64,000 nt of DNA from Candidatus Neomarinimicrobiota bacterium (GCA_021734025.1 JAIPJS010000018.1:1-64000); one strand, 5' to 3'; counted from the stretch's first letter, positions 28,801 through 38,072 are shown. The notes: generated by a model from the letters alone, not told the origin. Numbers and translations are program-made.

Positions 28801-29344
28801 ATTCAACTACTCCCAAAGTACGGATGAGAAAAAAAGCGGTTAAAAATGTCCCGCAGACCGCTCCCAGGGTGTTTAGGCTATAGAGCACCCCAAAACCCAG
28901 GCCGATTTTCTCCCGGTGGGTAACCACCACATGGCTGATGACCGGCAATGTTCCACCCATCAGAAATGTAGCTGGTAACATCACCGTAAAAGCCACTGCG
29001 AATTTTATTAGGTAAAATAGGAAGGGAACAGTTTGCAGCGAGGGATAAATGAGGGCAAAAAGCGCTTCCAGGCTTCCTTTCAGCCCCGGAACCAGGAGAG
29101 CGGAAATGCCAATTCCCAGTTCAAGGAGGGCATAGGTGCGCAGGTGGTTTTTCAGGTGGTCTCCGGTTTTTCCGAATTTGCGGCTTCCCAGAGCCAATCC
29201 CAGCATGAACGCCGCCAGTACGGTGCTAATGGCAAGAGTGGTATTGCCAAAAATCAACCCGAAAATCCTTGTCCAAACTATTTCATAAACCAAGCCGGTA
29301 AAACCGGATACAAAGAATAAAACTAAAACCAATATTTTACGCAT
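25892..29344 (-). CDS. Fused membrane protein / spermidine synthase-like domain / TPR protein
   Basis: About 1150 residues from the ATG at 29344 (GGGG upstream; a TTG five codons earlier is less likely). Residues 1-460 hold about 12-14 transmembrane segments in two similar halves (VSGFTGLVYEIVWTRIFG and LSGFTALSYEVLWSRILVF). Residues ~475-720 are a SAM-dependent methyltransferase/spermidine-synthase-like fold with VLQIGFGTGQ (about 537-546) and YDVIMNDANYAVATPSASLF; the usual polyamine-site DxxDP is altered to DAN. From ~830 to the end are roughly nine TPR repeats. Such fused-MFS spermidine-synthase proteins are widespread but their reaction is not established. It lies in the envelope block. 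Confidence 0.8.
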   Translation of the reverse strand: MRKILVLVLFFVSGFTGLVYEIVWTRIFGLIFGNTTLAISTVLAAFMLGLALGSRKFGKTGDHLKNHLRTYALLELGIGISALLVPGLKGSLEALFALIYPSLQTVPFLFYLIKFAVAFTVMLPATFLMGGTLPVISHVVVTHREKIGLGFGVLYSLNTLGAVCGTFLTAFFLIRTLGVVESIFLAVALNILIGLAALGIFRFSRKMKTGEIHEKISEPAIDSTHLRFILWIMALSGFTALSYEVLWSRILVFLMTNSVYAFAVMLTTFLFGIAVGSYFGGKAADRSKNRIALLGWTEVAMGATAFLAAYLLIQLPAIHEKILTFGPGTSWLQFNGVRFLEAFIIMFPSTFLMGAAFPVAGRILVRDLSGMSAGLGRLYFSNTIGGVFGSFLTGFIFISIIGTSATMIAMVVINLCLGIVLLVPRKKQFSRKNTAFVSAGGIAAFVLVMNLVPTTIFTPVYASIEKGYPIIDVREGVEGTVTVHQADLPMQHTKRIDVDGLNVAGTSFMLRTLQILQGNLPQFVNPDARMVLQIGFGTGQTSHSALLHPIEKLTLVEISREVMDLAKLHFSEINGGVLRDPRFNSTILDGKNFVKYTPEKYDVIMNDANYAVATPSASLFTRDHFEYCRRKLEPGGILSTWMTTDLDPKDFDIVLKTFQSVFPYSLMWMAPNSINKQVVLMGSTEPINIDFQEIEKKLSDPQIRNDLAAINIKSAYDLLDCLVLDSRGINQISQDAPVNSDDHPILEYSTRSIRSRDMSAAQNLAKILTRRPDVEGLLVNLPEDSVAKENVEENLRRHELASVEFLRGMLAFYQGQPKEGMEILLNGSRLVPKSKIASQFFKDMDIVTTQLAVTAQQNPDNPGAQLQLIRQRISQSNYEEALQHLRALKRRFPENPLIYYESARCYLSQSKLDSAKMVLEKSLELNPDMSGSWYFLGEIFRRQNRFEKALDAFRKAVQIDPRIYEALNGSAVVYKSQGDFARAAKLFQQSLEQMEYQPEVAAELGDCYLNLKDYLRAIDNYNKALSMGNSSPKLLFNLGTAFSLSGRYNEAEKYFKNALSRDDSNPEIYYNLGNLYAIQNQFHKAIPLYKKAIALNKNEPDYFNNLAMCYRRMGKLQQALDVFDKGLQLYPDSPLLVKNAEETKKSLISK

Positions 29345-29498
29345 TAACAGTTGCCCCAAACGCGGGAATAATAAAAGGCGTTGATCCCCGTTGTAACAGG
29401 AATGGCTTGCTTGTCAACTCGATTAAAATATTTTGCTGTTTGCTCATTTATTCTGATGCCATACGTCAGCGTTACCGTACTTCCTTCATGCTTTTTTA

Positions 29499-30551
29499 CT
29501 ATTCCAATATCAGGATTTTGCGAATACTGCTTACGCTTCTTGTCTTTATATGAATAAAGTAGAAACCGGAACTTACCAAATTGCCGTTGAAACCTTTCAT
29601 ATCCCAGATGATTCGGTTTTCCGGAGCTGCGATACCGGGTGCCGCATAAAATATCTTTTGACCGAGGATATTATAAACTGAAACAGTGACCTCCTCCGGC
29701 TGAAAAATCTTGAACTGAATGGTCACGTTGCTTCGGGAGTTTGAAAGCTGCACCGGATTTGGGAATACATCCAGGCTGATTTTTTCTTTACTAGACGCCT
29801 GTTCCTGATTAACTGAGATGCCTGTGACCGCCGGTACCACATCCTCCAGCCGACCGCTTATCCTTACATCATCCATTCGCCCTTCAAAATCTTTTATTGA
29901 CGGGCTGTTTGGATCCGCCCGGTACCAGGAACCAACCGAAAGCGGATCGCTATTGGGAATCAGCGGCTGGATAAAATCCATAGTATCCGTGGCGGATGCG
30001 GACGGTGTGTTCCACATAAATACCTTCCCCAGGCTATAATCGTAATAGGCGGCTACAAATGTCCACTGATTAACCGGAATGGTAAAACTTGATGCCACGG
30101 TTTGGGCCTGGTTACCGGCATCCCGGATAAGAAACTCCAAATTATTTGATTTTGAAATCCGCAATGCATAATTAGTCGTTTTTGGATTTGAGTCCTGCCT
30201 TCCCTTATTCACCAGAAAATGAACATCATTTAAAACTAATGGATAAATCCAGGCAGAAATTCCGATATTTTCATCGGTAAAATTTAGGTCGTTACTGTCT
30301 TCCACTTTAAAGTAATCATGGGTAAATACTGTATCCAGGGAGAGATAGTCCATCCCCTGCTGCAAGGGTGGCACGTTGCTATAGATGGCATTACCCTGTA
30401 AGGATCCATTATTATCAAAACCATCCCAAACTGCCGAATCGAGTCCGTTATTCTCAAACTGCCAGTGCCCGCCTTTGCTTTGAGAAAAAGAGAGGTTAAT
30501 TAAACCGGGACAGAGGATAACACCCGTAAAAAGAATCAACAAAAATCTCAT
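29499..30551 (-). CDS. Secreted LamG-domain protein with T9SS-like C-terminal domain
   Basis: 350 residues with a signal peptide (residues 1-23). Residues ~27-240 form a concanavalin/LamG jelly roll (HWQFENNGLDSAVWDG, IGISAWIYPL, QWTFVAAYYDYS, FEGRMDDVRISGRL). Residues ~260-350 are a T9SS type-A-like sorting domain (LDVFPNPVQLSNSRSNV, VTVSVYNILGQKI, GFYFIHIKT), implying secretion through a T9SS-like pathway and surface attachment. No catalytic residues are seen, so binding is the likely role. It sits in the receptor block. Confidence 0.75.
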   Translation of the reverse strand: MRFLLILFTGVILCPGLINLSFSQSKGGHWQFENNGLDSAVWDGFDNNGSLQGNAIYSNVPPLQQGMDYLSLDTVFTHDYFKVEDSNDLNFTDENIGISAWIYPLVLNDVHFLVNKGRQDSNPKTTNYALRISKSNNLEFLIRDAGNQAQTVASSFTIPVNQWTFVAAYYDYSLGKVFMWNTPSASATDTMDFIQPLIPNSDPLSVGSWYRADPNSPSIKDFEGRMDDVRISGRLEDVVPAVTGISVNQEQASSKEKISLDVFPNPVQLSNSRSNVTIQFKIFQPEEVTVSVYNILGQKIFYAAPGIAAPENRIIWDMKGFNGNLVSSGFYFIHIKTRSVSSIRKILILE

Positions 30552-30591
30552 TTATGAACTACCGAATCTTTTTTATATCTCCAAACCGAAT

Positions 30592-30626
30592 GGCCGTGCA
30601 CTCATACTCATGGTAAATGCACGGCC
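30592..30626 (-). terminator. Stem-loop downstream of the IPT/NHL lipoprotein gene
   Basis: A perfect 9-bp inverted repeat (GGCCGTGCA at 30592-30600 and TGCACGGCC at 30618-30626) with a 17-base loop lies just past the stop at 30640 on the minus strand. An A-rich stretch rather than a T-run follows, so it may be a weak terminator or an mRNA-stabilising structure. Confidence 0.45.
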
Positions 30627-30639
30627 TGTTCAGAAAGTG

Positions 30640-31791
30640 TTAGAACTGCAAGCCATAATTTGGCGCCTGTTCCACACCAATATAAGCGCTCATCGTCTCC
30701 CCAACACCGCCCCAACCCGGGTAAACGATGTACATTATCTTACCATGGAAGTTGATATAATGCATCGGGGTCATCAATTCGCCCTCATATAACACTTCCT
30801 CGGTTCCGTCCTCTTGCAGAGTGTAGAGACTGGTTTCCCAGGCTAAGGTGTAGTACATGGTTCCCTCAGCGTCAAATTCGATTCCAAGAGGGGAATCCAT
30901 TTCTTCCATAACAACTTCTTCGTCTCCCAAACCGTCGCTCGTAATCTCGAACCGGGATATTTTCCCAGCCCAGATGGCGGTTACATACAAATAGTTACCG
31001 AATACGCGGCTGCACTTCGCCGTGGAAAGATCAGCCATATAGGTAAGGGAACCGGATGTGTCCAGCCTATGGATCCCGGTTCCGTTTTCTACAATATACA
31101 TGTTCCCATTTTCATCCCAATCGAAATCAACGGGACCGGGCACCGAAACTACTTCTTCTATTGTTGAACCGTCTGGGGAAATTCTCTCGATTTTATCTTC
31201 ACCCTGCTCACAAACATAAAGATAATTATCGGGACCAAACCCGATTGAACCACTAACGGGCACCGATGCGAATTCGGATTTCACCCCATCCGGTGTAACT
31301 TTGTAAATAGCACCGGCGTCTGCCGATCCGATATAAACATTGCCGTCCCCATCAACCGCTACGCCATTGGGCCAGACGATTTCTTCATCAATTGTCTTAA
31401 GCGTATTCTTGAAAATAAATGACAATGGCTGGCTCCAATATTCCGAACCTTTAACGCTAGCAAGAACATCCACTGTGTCATTTGACAGGTTTGGTGTCTG
31501 AACGGTCAGTTCACTGGCAGTTGCTGAAATAATTTTGCCTACACTTTTTCCAAATGCGACCAAATTGTATTCCGGCGTGGCACTAAAACCACTGCCGTAT
31601 ATTTTTATGACGTCTTTCAGGTAGCCCTCGCCAGAACTCAAAGAATCAACCTGGGGTGCGGCCTTACCGGTCGGATTGGGATCCGGATGGTCTTCCCCAT
31701 ATGTCGGCTCGTCTGGCGCCGAACAGGAAAATAGAACCATACCGATAATCAAGGTAAAACTGAGCATTCCCCATGATCTTTTATATTTCAT
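30640..31791 (-). CDS. IPT/TIG-domain and NHL/SMP-30-like beta-propeller lipoprotein
   Basis: 383 residues. A lipobox (MVLFSCSAP, Cys about residue 23) and a Pro/Asp/Glu-rich linker are followed by an IPT/TIG domain (about 45-125: KAAPQVDSLSSGEGYLKDV, IYGSGFSATPEYNLV). The rest (about 130-375) is a beta-propeller with NHL-type repeats: WPNGVAVDGDGNVYIGSADA, IGFGPDNYLYVCEQGEDK and FDWDENGNMYIVENGTG. These proteins accompany TonB receptors in FCB bacteria and are presumed surface ligand-binding proteins. There is no sign of an enzymatic site. It lies 75 bases downstream of the PorV-like gene. Confidence 0.75.
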   Translation of the reverse strand: MKYKRSWGMLSFTLIIGMVLFSCSAPDEPTYGEDHPDPNPTGKAAPQVDSLSSGEGYLKDVIKIYGSGFSATPEYNLVAFGKSVGKIISATASELTVQTPNLSNDTVDVLASVKGSEYWSQPLSFIFKNTLKTIDEEIVWPNGVAVDGDGNVYIGSADAGAIYKVTPDGVKSEFASVPVSGSIGFGPDNYLYVCEQGEDKIERISPDGSTIEEVVSVPGPVDFDWDENGNMYIVENGTGIHRLDTSGSLTYMADLSTAKCSRVFGNYLYVTAIWAGKISRFEITSDGLGDEEVVMEEMDSPLGIEFDAEGTMYYTLAWETSLYTLQEDGTEEVLYEGELMTPMHYINFHGKIMYIVYPGWGGVGETMSAYIGVEQAPNYGLQF

Positions 31792-31866
31792 ACCAAAATC
31801 CTCCGAATAATTTTAAATAAAATCATTTCAAAAATACCGTTTAGTTGGCATATTCATTTACCTGCC

Positions 31867-32865
31867 TTAAAAATGAAAATTTACGGTGAACATTTGCACT
31901 GCATCGAAATGCTGGAATTGAAGATAACTATAATCGATCCCCAGCGCAAAACCGCCTATTTCGTAGTTCAAGCCACCACCCACCGTAAAATCTTCCTCAT
32001 CGTAGTTGGTCTTGTAACCGCCGCGCAAAAAGAACATGTTTTTGAAGCCATATTCCAGACCGAAATTCATCCGTTCCGTATAATCCCTGGGATGAATCGC
32101 ATCGACAGACAGCAAAACGCTGTGGGGAGATTCAGAAGTCCAAAAGCTGGTCATATCCATTGCGATTCCAAATTTAAATGTCAACGGAAGGGGGAAATGG
32201 GCTTCGCGGTATTTCTTTTCCTCAGAGAAGTTCTGAAGACTCATTGCTAGGCGTAAATCCTTGAAACCGGTGTAGTAAATCGTTCCGAAATCAAAAGCCA
32301 TGAGACTCGTTTTGGCCGTGTATTCTGTGCCAGCGTCCATTGTTCCTTCCAGGGTGGACCCCAGATTTTCATGCAGATAACGTAAATGTCCGCCTATTGC
32401 AAAGCGGTCTGTTACGCGCCGGGCATATCCCATACCGGCTGCCCAATTTGTGGGAGAAAATTCGCCTGTCTCCACAAAACCTGCCGATGTTTCGCTGCGT
32501 CGGGTTCCATGGAAAACGCCCCAATCAACCCCCGCAAAGCTGGCGCTAAAATAGCCTAATCCACCAGCATCATAAGAAACTGACGCGGCGTTCACATTGA
32601 TATCAGCGATCCAATTCGTTTGTGCGATGAATAAATTGCCGCCATTGCTCAAGGCCACTCCCGCCGGATTCCAGAAAATGGAACTGGCGTCATTGGCAAC
32701 AGCAGTATATGCACCACCAAGAGCGGCCGCGCGCGCGCCAACAGGTATGGATAACCACTGCATGCCTGACTGGGCAACTTTCTTCAAGCCGGCAGCCTGC
32801 AGAGGTATTGAGGCTGCCAACATCACAATCAAAATTAAATTTTTGATGTTTTTCATTTTTTTCAT
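31867..32865 (-). CDS. PorV/UPF0164-type outer-membrane beta-barrel protein
   Basis: 332 residues with a signal peptide (residues ~1-24). The mature start GMQWLSIPVGARAAALGGAYTAVANDASSIFWNPAGVALS is characteristic of PorV/PorQ/UPF0164 outer-membrane proteins; the C-terminus ends in Phe (QMFTVNFHF), as expected for a BAM substrate. Strand-like alternation continues throughout. In T9SS bacteria PorV shuttles cargo from the translocon; here the neighbours include T9SS-tailed proteins, which supports a secretion-linked role, although this paralogue could instead be a locus-specific porin. GGGAGG lies upstream of the ATG. Confidence 0.75.
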   Translation of the reverse strand: MKKMKNIKNLILIVMLAASIPLQAAGLKKVAQSGMQWLSIPVGARAAALGGAYTAVANDASSIFWNPAGVALSNGGNLFIAQTNWIADINVNAASVSYDAGGLGYFSASFAGVDWGVFHGTRRSETSAGFVETGEFSPTNWAAGMGYARRVTDRFAIGGHLRYLHENLGSTLEGTMDAGTEYTAKTSLMAFDFGTIYYTGFKDLRLAMSLQNFSEEKKYREAHFPLPLTFKFGIAMDMTSFWTSESPHSVLLSVDAIHPRDYTERMNFGLEYGFKNMFFLRGGYKTNYDEEDFTVGGGLNYEIGGFALGIDYSYLQFQHFDAVQMFTVNFHF

Positions 32866-32922
32866 TTTATTCCTCCCGGCAGTTCTGATTTTGTCTTTTT
32901 GCTATTTTTGAAAACATTTGAA

Positions 32923-35034
32923 TTACCTCACAACTACAAATTTTTCAATGCTGCCAGGAATCGGCTTCTCGTCAATATTTTTTGCGTCGTCCACTTGCAG
33001 AATATAGACGCCGCTGGCAACTAGTTGATTTGACTCAGTTACCAAATCCCAACTTTCATCAGCGCTTCCGCTCACATGATTAATGGTCTTAATCAAATCG
33101 CCGGCTACCGTAAAAATCCGCAGTGTGCAGTAAGGCGGTAGGTTAACGAAAAGCACCATATCGCCTGCTTCTGTAAAGTTGTAATCACCCGCTTTTGTAA
33201 TATAGGGATTCGGAACAATACGCACCCCGTCTGCGGTAGGTTCGCCCGGTTCAAAAGCATACGCAGCAATCTCGGAACGGTTGGTGTACTTCGAGCTTTC
33301 CAGCTTCTGACCAGCAAACAAGCCGTCAGTATTTTGCGTCCCATCATCCACCGTTGTCACCGCATAGTGGTAGGGCTCACCTCTTACCACGTCACTGTCT
33401 TCGTAAGTGTTTACATCTTTCGACACCTCAGCGACTTTTCTCCAGACCAAGTGAGTTCCATCTGATTTTAGCTCATCGTAGGTATCTACGGTAAAGGCGC
33501 CTCGCTTGCGATAGATATTATAATGATCAAGGTCTGGCACACCGGTATCGGGATCTCCTTCCCCGGACATGTCCTGCCACTCCAGATAGATTACATTCGG
33601 CCCGGACTCGACTGTTAAATCAGGAGTAGGCAACGGATCAGGAATATCATAGCCGCGTTGAAATGCCCAATAAGCCCGATCCATGGTCTGGAACAGTGAG
33701 TCTTTGCCAGTAGCAAGGAGTTCGTTCTTGGCATTGTTGTCAAATGTAGCTCCCGATTCTCCCCGATACCAGTCACGCCATTCCAACCCTTTCTCAACCG
33801 CCAGTTCTCTAGAAATACCATTGGCACCGACCACATAAGCGATTTCAACCGAATCACCTAAATTGAAATCGTAGGGACCAAATGCCTGAAATGGAAACTC
33901 AGCCTCTTGGGCGGAAGCATCATCTGGCCAGCCGGACTGCTCTTCAACTGTCTGGCGTGTGCCGGAAGAAGCCCAGTCCCAAATTGAGGCAAAGCCCGTG
34001 AAATCAGTATCCCACACGTTATATACACTAATATTTCCAATGATTGAAATGGGTTGCGCCGGATTATCGGTTTTATCAGTGACCGAGTTATCCACGTGCA
34101 AGGCGGAAAATCCGCTATATGCTGAAGAAACAAATTCACCTGACGGCATTGGCGAACCGCCTCCGGATCCGATTGCATATCGCGGATCACCGGTATCGTC
34201 AAATTCGAGGCCACCCGCTTCAAACTCATTAATATCGGGGTGATCTCCATCCCAACCATAAGACACCATCAGTTCTCTTCCATCGGGAACTAGCGTGGAA
34301 GGCATGCTTTCGTAAGTTGCCCAGTCATCCTTGCCTTCTTCATACCAGCGGGAATAGGTGATGTATGTCCCCTCGGCCGTCTGAAAGCTGTAACCGACAA
34401 GAAAATATACATCTGAAATTGTTTGATCAGTGTCGGTATCCGGATCCGGATCATCATCCCAATCAAAAGTGCATTTGTATTTCATATTAACAATAACGTA
34501 ATCATCATGATTGGGGTTGGTATATGAATAGGATCTTTTCACGACATCGAAGCCCGGCATCATTTTATAGTGCACCTCAATCATCTCATCCGAAGGAAGA
34601 TCCTCATCTACCGTACCGTTGAATTTCCTGGAAGAGAGCTGCATTTGTCCTTTTGAGTACACCCACACTTCCGGGGGCAGATGACGACGATATTCCTTGA
34701 TGCCATATGGGTCGGCTCGATTATATGAGACCGGCCCTTCAAGGAATTGCTCCTTGGAATGAACTTCACCCAATGAGTCAACCCAGGTTCCAACCGTCAC
34801 GCCACTGTAATAGAAAACAATATTGCCGTAGCGGAAATAATCCTGGGGCCACTCACCGGTCGGATCTACACTATTAGTATTGATTGCATCCCTGGCTTCC
34901 ATGCGCAGTTTAAAATCTCCCATATCATGAGTGCGGGCTTGGGCAAAAAGTGTGCGAGATCCCATCATGCTCAGCAAGAGAAAGACAAAACCGGATACAA
35001 TGGGAAGCCATTTCTTAATTCCATATCGCTTCAT
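32923..35034 (-). CDS. Large secreted protein with fibronectin-III-like domain and T9SS-like tail
   Basis: 703 residues with a signal peptide (residues ~1-32). Most of the protein is beta-rich and without a recognised family (about 35-480). It includes a Ca-binding-like acidic segment DDDPDPDTDTDQ near 190. A fibronectin-III-like domain follows (about 485-590: VIYLEWQDMSGEGDPDTGV, LDHYNIYRKRG), then a C-terminal sorting-type domain (VRIVPNPYITKAGDYN, YCTLRIFTVAGDLIKTI, SGVYILQVD). It follows the TonB receptor gene by 53 bases and probably works with it, occupying the position of SusD in Bacteroidota loci although it is unrelated in pattern. Confidence 0.7.
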   Translation of the reverse strand: MKRYGIKKWLPIVSGFVFLLLSMMGSRTLFAQARTHDMGDFKLRMEARDAINTNSVDPTGEWPQDYFRYGNIVFYYSGVTVGTWVDSLGEVHSKEQFLEGPVSYNRADPYGIKEYRRHLPPEVWVYSKGQMQLSSRKFNGTVDEDLPSDEMIEVHYKMMPGFDVVKRSYSYTNPNHDDYVIVNMKYKCTFDWDDDPDPDTDTDQTISDVYFLVGYSFQTAEGTYITYSRWYEEGKDDWATYESMPSTLVPDGRELMVSYGWDGDHPDINEFEAGGLEFDDTGDPRYAIGSGGGSPMPSGEFVSSAYSGFSALHVDNSVTDKTDNPAQPISIIGNISVYNVWDTDFTGFASIWDWASSGTRQTVEEQSGWPDDASAQEAEFPFQAFGPYDFNLGDSVEIAYVVGANGISRELAVEKGLEWRDWYRGESGATFDNNAKNELLATGKDSLFQTMDRAYWAFQRGYDIPDPLPTPDLTVESGPNVIYLEWQDMSGEGDPDTGVPDLDHYNIYRKRGAFTVDTYDELKSDGTHLVWRKVAEVSKDVNTYEDSDVVRGEPYHYAVTTVDDGTQNTDGLFAGQKLESSKYTNRSEIAAYAFEPGEPTADGVRIVPNPYITKAGDYNFTEAGDMVLFVNLPPYCTLRIFTVAGDLIKTINHVSGSADESWDLVTESNQLVASGVYILQVDDAKNIDEKPIPGSIEKFVVVR

Positions 35035-35087
35035 AAGTGTTTATCTCCTTTGTTTTCGCAAGTTTTTATGCATCCAATAATCCGGCT

Positions 35088-38072
35088 TTACATCTGTATC
35101 CTTATGCCGAAAAAGATATCCCGTGGATTAACAAATTGCGACCAGGTGTTCCAACCAAGGTCGATGTAGTCTTGCTTATAATCACCCAGTTTATCATTAC
35201 CTTTTTGATCACCGGTTTCCCATGGGAAATGCAAGGAATCAACATACCTGTTCCAGTACAACGGGTTTGGAAACCCTTTGTAGTTAAACAGGTTTTTAAC
35301 CTGCATATATACACTGAAGCGGGTCCTGTTAAACTGGAAACGTTTTTCTACCCGTATATCGGTATTCCAGTAATCAATGACATCCGCCCAATGCTGTTCG
35401 CTAGGCGCTGATTGGGGAGTCAGATTTTGTTTCCCACCATCAGACCATTCCTGTAAAATATTCAATTGCCAATTACCTAAAAATTTGATTCCAACCAATG
35501 AGGGACCGAAATCTTGGGGAGTCCGGAAGGTCATATTAGAAAACACGGATGGAACCGGCCAGTTTCTGGTTTGAAGGGGTTGTTCGCTTTGCTGCTCAGA
35601 GAGCTGGCGGTCTTCATAAAGATAGCGATAACCCGTCCGTCCCGTGCTTCTGATCGAATAATCCAGTTGGACCCAGCCATACCAAAAACGCCCAACCCGG
35701 CGCTCTATTTTAAATTCCAGACCACGAATATCAGCATAACTGTTGTTTGCCCAAGTCGTAACTACGCTCTCATTATCAAATGGGACAATTGTCTGTCTGG
35801 TGAGTTGATCTGAAACGTCTTTATAATATCCCATAAAATGAATCAGAAAATCGTTAGCCACGCTTTGCTCAAATCCTATTTCATAAGATACTGTTCTGGG
35901 CCAGTCTGCATTTATGTTGGGTAGTTCGGCACCGCTTCCGGACGGCCTCACAGTATAAAGTTGATCTGTGACCGGCGGCTGGTAAAAATGCCCGTAGTTA
36001 AAGAAGATCTTACTGGTAGTGGTAATCGGATGTGCTATTCCCAGGCGCGGACTCAGATAGAGCTTATATGATTCGTCGTTGATTTTATATTGCGAAAAAC
36101 TGTTCGAATCCGCCCTAAAACTTTCAAGATCATATGGAAGATGGGAATAAATATAACTAGGGTTTAAATTATAGGGATTTATACCAGGCTGGAGATAATC
36201 GGCCCGGATTCCGATATTGGCAATCATTCCCTCATATTCTAATTTATCCTGAATGTAGGCACCCAATTTAACGGGAGAGGAATTATAGTACCACCAATTG
36301 GTCGGATTTTCATCAAAAGGTTGGGTCGTCGCACCGTGGTTAATCTCCCTTCGTTCGCGGAATTCCGTATAGTCAACCGTAATACCTGTTTTGACCTGGT
36401 TATGTTTATTAATTTGAGAAACCAGGTCGCCGGTTAATTGGATCCCCCAGTAACGGGAGTGATCTTGTCCTCTTCCCCCGCCAGACATCAGGAAATCACC
36501 TAGCACTCCATATTTTTCGGTTATGGAACCGATCTGGCTTCCAACATATCCGAACGGCTGCTCATCATACCATCGACCGGCAATATTTTTAATCCCGGTC
36601 GTATCGCGCAACCCTATGGGCTCCTGTGTAATCTGATAATTTGTATATTCCAGGTTCACATCGTAAAACGTGCGAGTGCTTAAAACATGGTTGAGCGACA
36701 GCCCTCCACTGTACTGACGAATTTCGGCCGGGTTGTAACTGGCATCGTGCCAGATATAGCGCCAGTAAAAAGCATCCCTGCCATATTCGGTTCCCTGCCG
36801 GGTACCGGTAATTAGACCGTTGGTATCGTCATAAATTGAACCACTGACTCCCCGTTGCAGCATAAAATTGTTCATAAAAGATAATTTCATCTGGGGGCTC
36901 AGGTGGGTGGTCAGCTTCAACAAAGTTGTACTGGACATTGAATTATTTCTGCTAAAAGGATAAACCAATTGCAAATTTTCGTAACGTTCGGAAAGCATAA
37001 AAGCAACCGGAGTCCCTGGAATGGGTCCGCTGAGTGCACCGTCAACAATGTAATCCGGTTCATTCGCGTACTCCCGGTTACGATGCTGCCATTTCCACAA
37101 TTCAAGCAGGGCCTGCGGCGTCATATCGTTGTTTGGATCGGCATCAGCCAAATACTGCCGGCTAACTTGGTTCCAACCCACAAAAGTAAACGGGTATTCA
37201 CCATTGTCCACCATCTCCTGGGAGACCCCTCCGAAAGCATCCTGCCCGGCATAGACCTGCCAAAATGGACCATTGATGCCGAACGGGCTGGGACCAAAAT
37301 GCTTACGAGCAGGCGGGCTGGTCCGTGCGTTCAAACTGAGAGAATACCGGTCCATGCTGCCTTCCTTGGTCACAACGTTAACCATACCTGAGCGAATGTC
37401 GCCGTATTCGGCGTTAAATCCACCTGTCAGAATTTCGATTTCCTGCACTGCCGAAAGGTTAATGGTGGTCATCGGCTGTTGGGTTCTTTTATTCCGAGTG
37501 GAAAGTCCGTCAATAACAATATCCGTCTCATTCAGGCCGCCGCCACGAACTACCAGACCTGTACCCTCTGTGCCGGCGCTCAGTTGTATTCCCGCTTCGG
37601 CGGATAGCACTTCTTCCAAATTGTCCACCGGGCGACTCTCGATTGATTCGCTGGTAACAATATTTTGGCTGGAAGACACATCATGACGGATTACCGGCCG
37701 TTCTCCTTCCACGACAACGGTTTCGCCTTGAATGCTCTCCTGCACCATATTGAAGTCCACGTTAGTAGTTTGATTTATGCTCACCTGGACATTTTCTTTC
37801 AACACGGTGGCATATCCAATAATGCTGGCTCTCACCTGGTAATTTCCGGGAGGAATATTGATAATAAAATAGGAGCCATCGGTATCTGTCGCAGCGCCCA
37901 AGCTAGTTCCTTGAATAACTACATTCACCCCAGGAAGCGGCTCATTTGTCTCCTGATCAACAATTTGTCCCGCAATTTTCCCGGTAGAAGCGGCCCAGGT
38001 TGTTTGCACCAATGTTAACAGGAGTAAAAAGACAAGGGCAAATAAAACAAAAACTTTGGTTGTTTTTTGCAT
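35088..38072 (-). CDS. TonB-dependent receptor with carboxypeptidase-regulatory N-terminal domain
   Basis: 994 residues with a signal peptide (residues 1-28). Residues ~30-115 are a CarboxypepD_reg-like domain (GKIAGQIVDQETNEPLPGV, TDTDGSYFIINIPPGNYQV). A plug domain follows (about 130-240: SIESRPVDNLEEVLSAEAG, LVVRGGGLNETDIVIDGL, ILTGGFNAEYGDIRSGMV). The remainder is a 22-strand-type barrel ending RDIFFGIRIQM. It should import a large ligand across the outer membrane using TonB energy. No SusD neighbour exists; instead the fibronectin-III/T9SS and PorV-like genes follow. It is the first gene of the minus-strand envelope block. Confidence 0.85.
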   Translation of the reverse strand: MQKTTKVFVLFALVFLLLLTLVQTTWAASTGKIAGQIVDQETNEPLPGVNVVIQGTSLGAATDTDGSYFIINIPPGNYQVRASIIGYATVLKENVQVSINQTTNVDFNMVQESIQGETVVVEGERPVIRHDVSSSQNIVTSESIESRPVDNLEEVLSAEAGIQLSAGTEGTGLVVRGGGLNETDIVIDGLSTRNKRTQQPMTTINLSAVQEIEILTGGFNAEYGDIRSGMVNVVTKEGSMDRYSLSLNARTSPPARKHFGPSPFGINGPFWQVYAGQDAFGGVSQEMVDNGEYPFTFVGWNQVSRQYLADADPNNDMTPQALLELWKWQHRNREYANEPDYIVDGALSGPIPGTPVAFMLSERYENLQLVYPFSRNNSMSSTTLLKLTTHLSPQMKLSFMNNFMLQRGVSGSIYDDTNGLITGTRQGTEYGRDAFYWRYIWHDASYNPAEIRQYSGGLSLNHVLSTRTFYDVNLEYTNYQITQEPIGLRDTTGIKNIAGRWYDEQPFGYVGSQIGSITEKYGVLGDFLMSGGGRGQDHSRYWGIQLTGDLVSQINKHNQVKTGITVDYTEFRERREINHGATTQPFDENPTNWWYYNSSPVKLGAYIQDKLEYEGMIANIGIRADYLQPGINPYNLNPSYIYSHLPYDLESFRADSNSFSQYKINDESYKLYLSPRLGIAHPITTTSKIFFNYGHFYQPPVTDQLYTVRPSGSGAELPNINADWPRTVSYEIGFEQSVANDFLIHFMGYYKDVSDQLTRQTIVPFDNESVVTTWANNSYADIRGLEFKIERRVGRFWYGWVQLDYSIRSTGRTGYRYLYEDRQLSEQQSEQPLQTRNWPVPSVFSNMTFRTPQDFGPSLVGIKFLGNWQLNILQEWSDGGKQNLTPQSAPSEQHWADVIDYWNTDIRVEKRFQFNRTRFSVYMQVKNLFNYKGFPNPLYWNRYVDSLHFPWETGDQKGNDKLGDYKQDYIDLGWNTWSQFVNPRDIFFGIRIQM

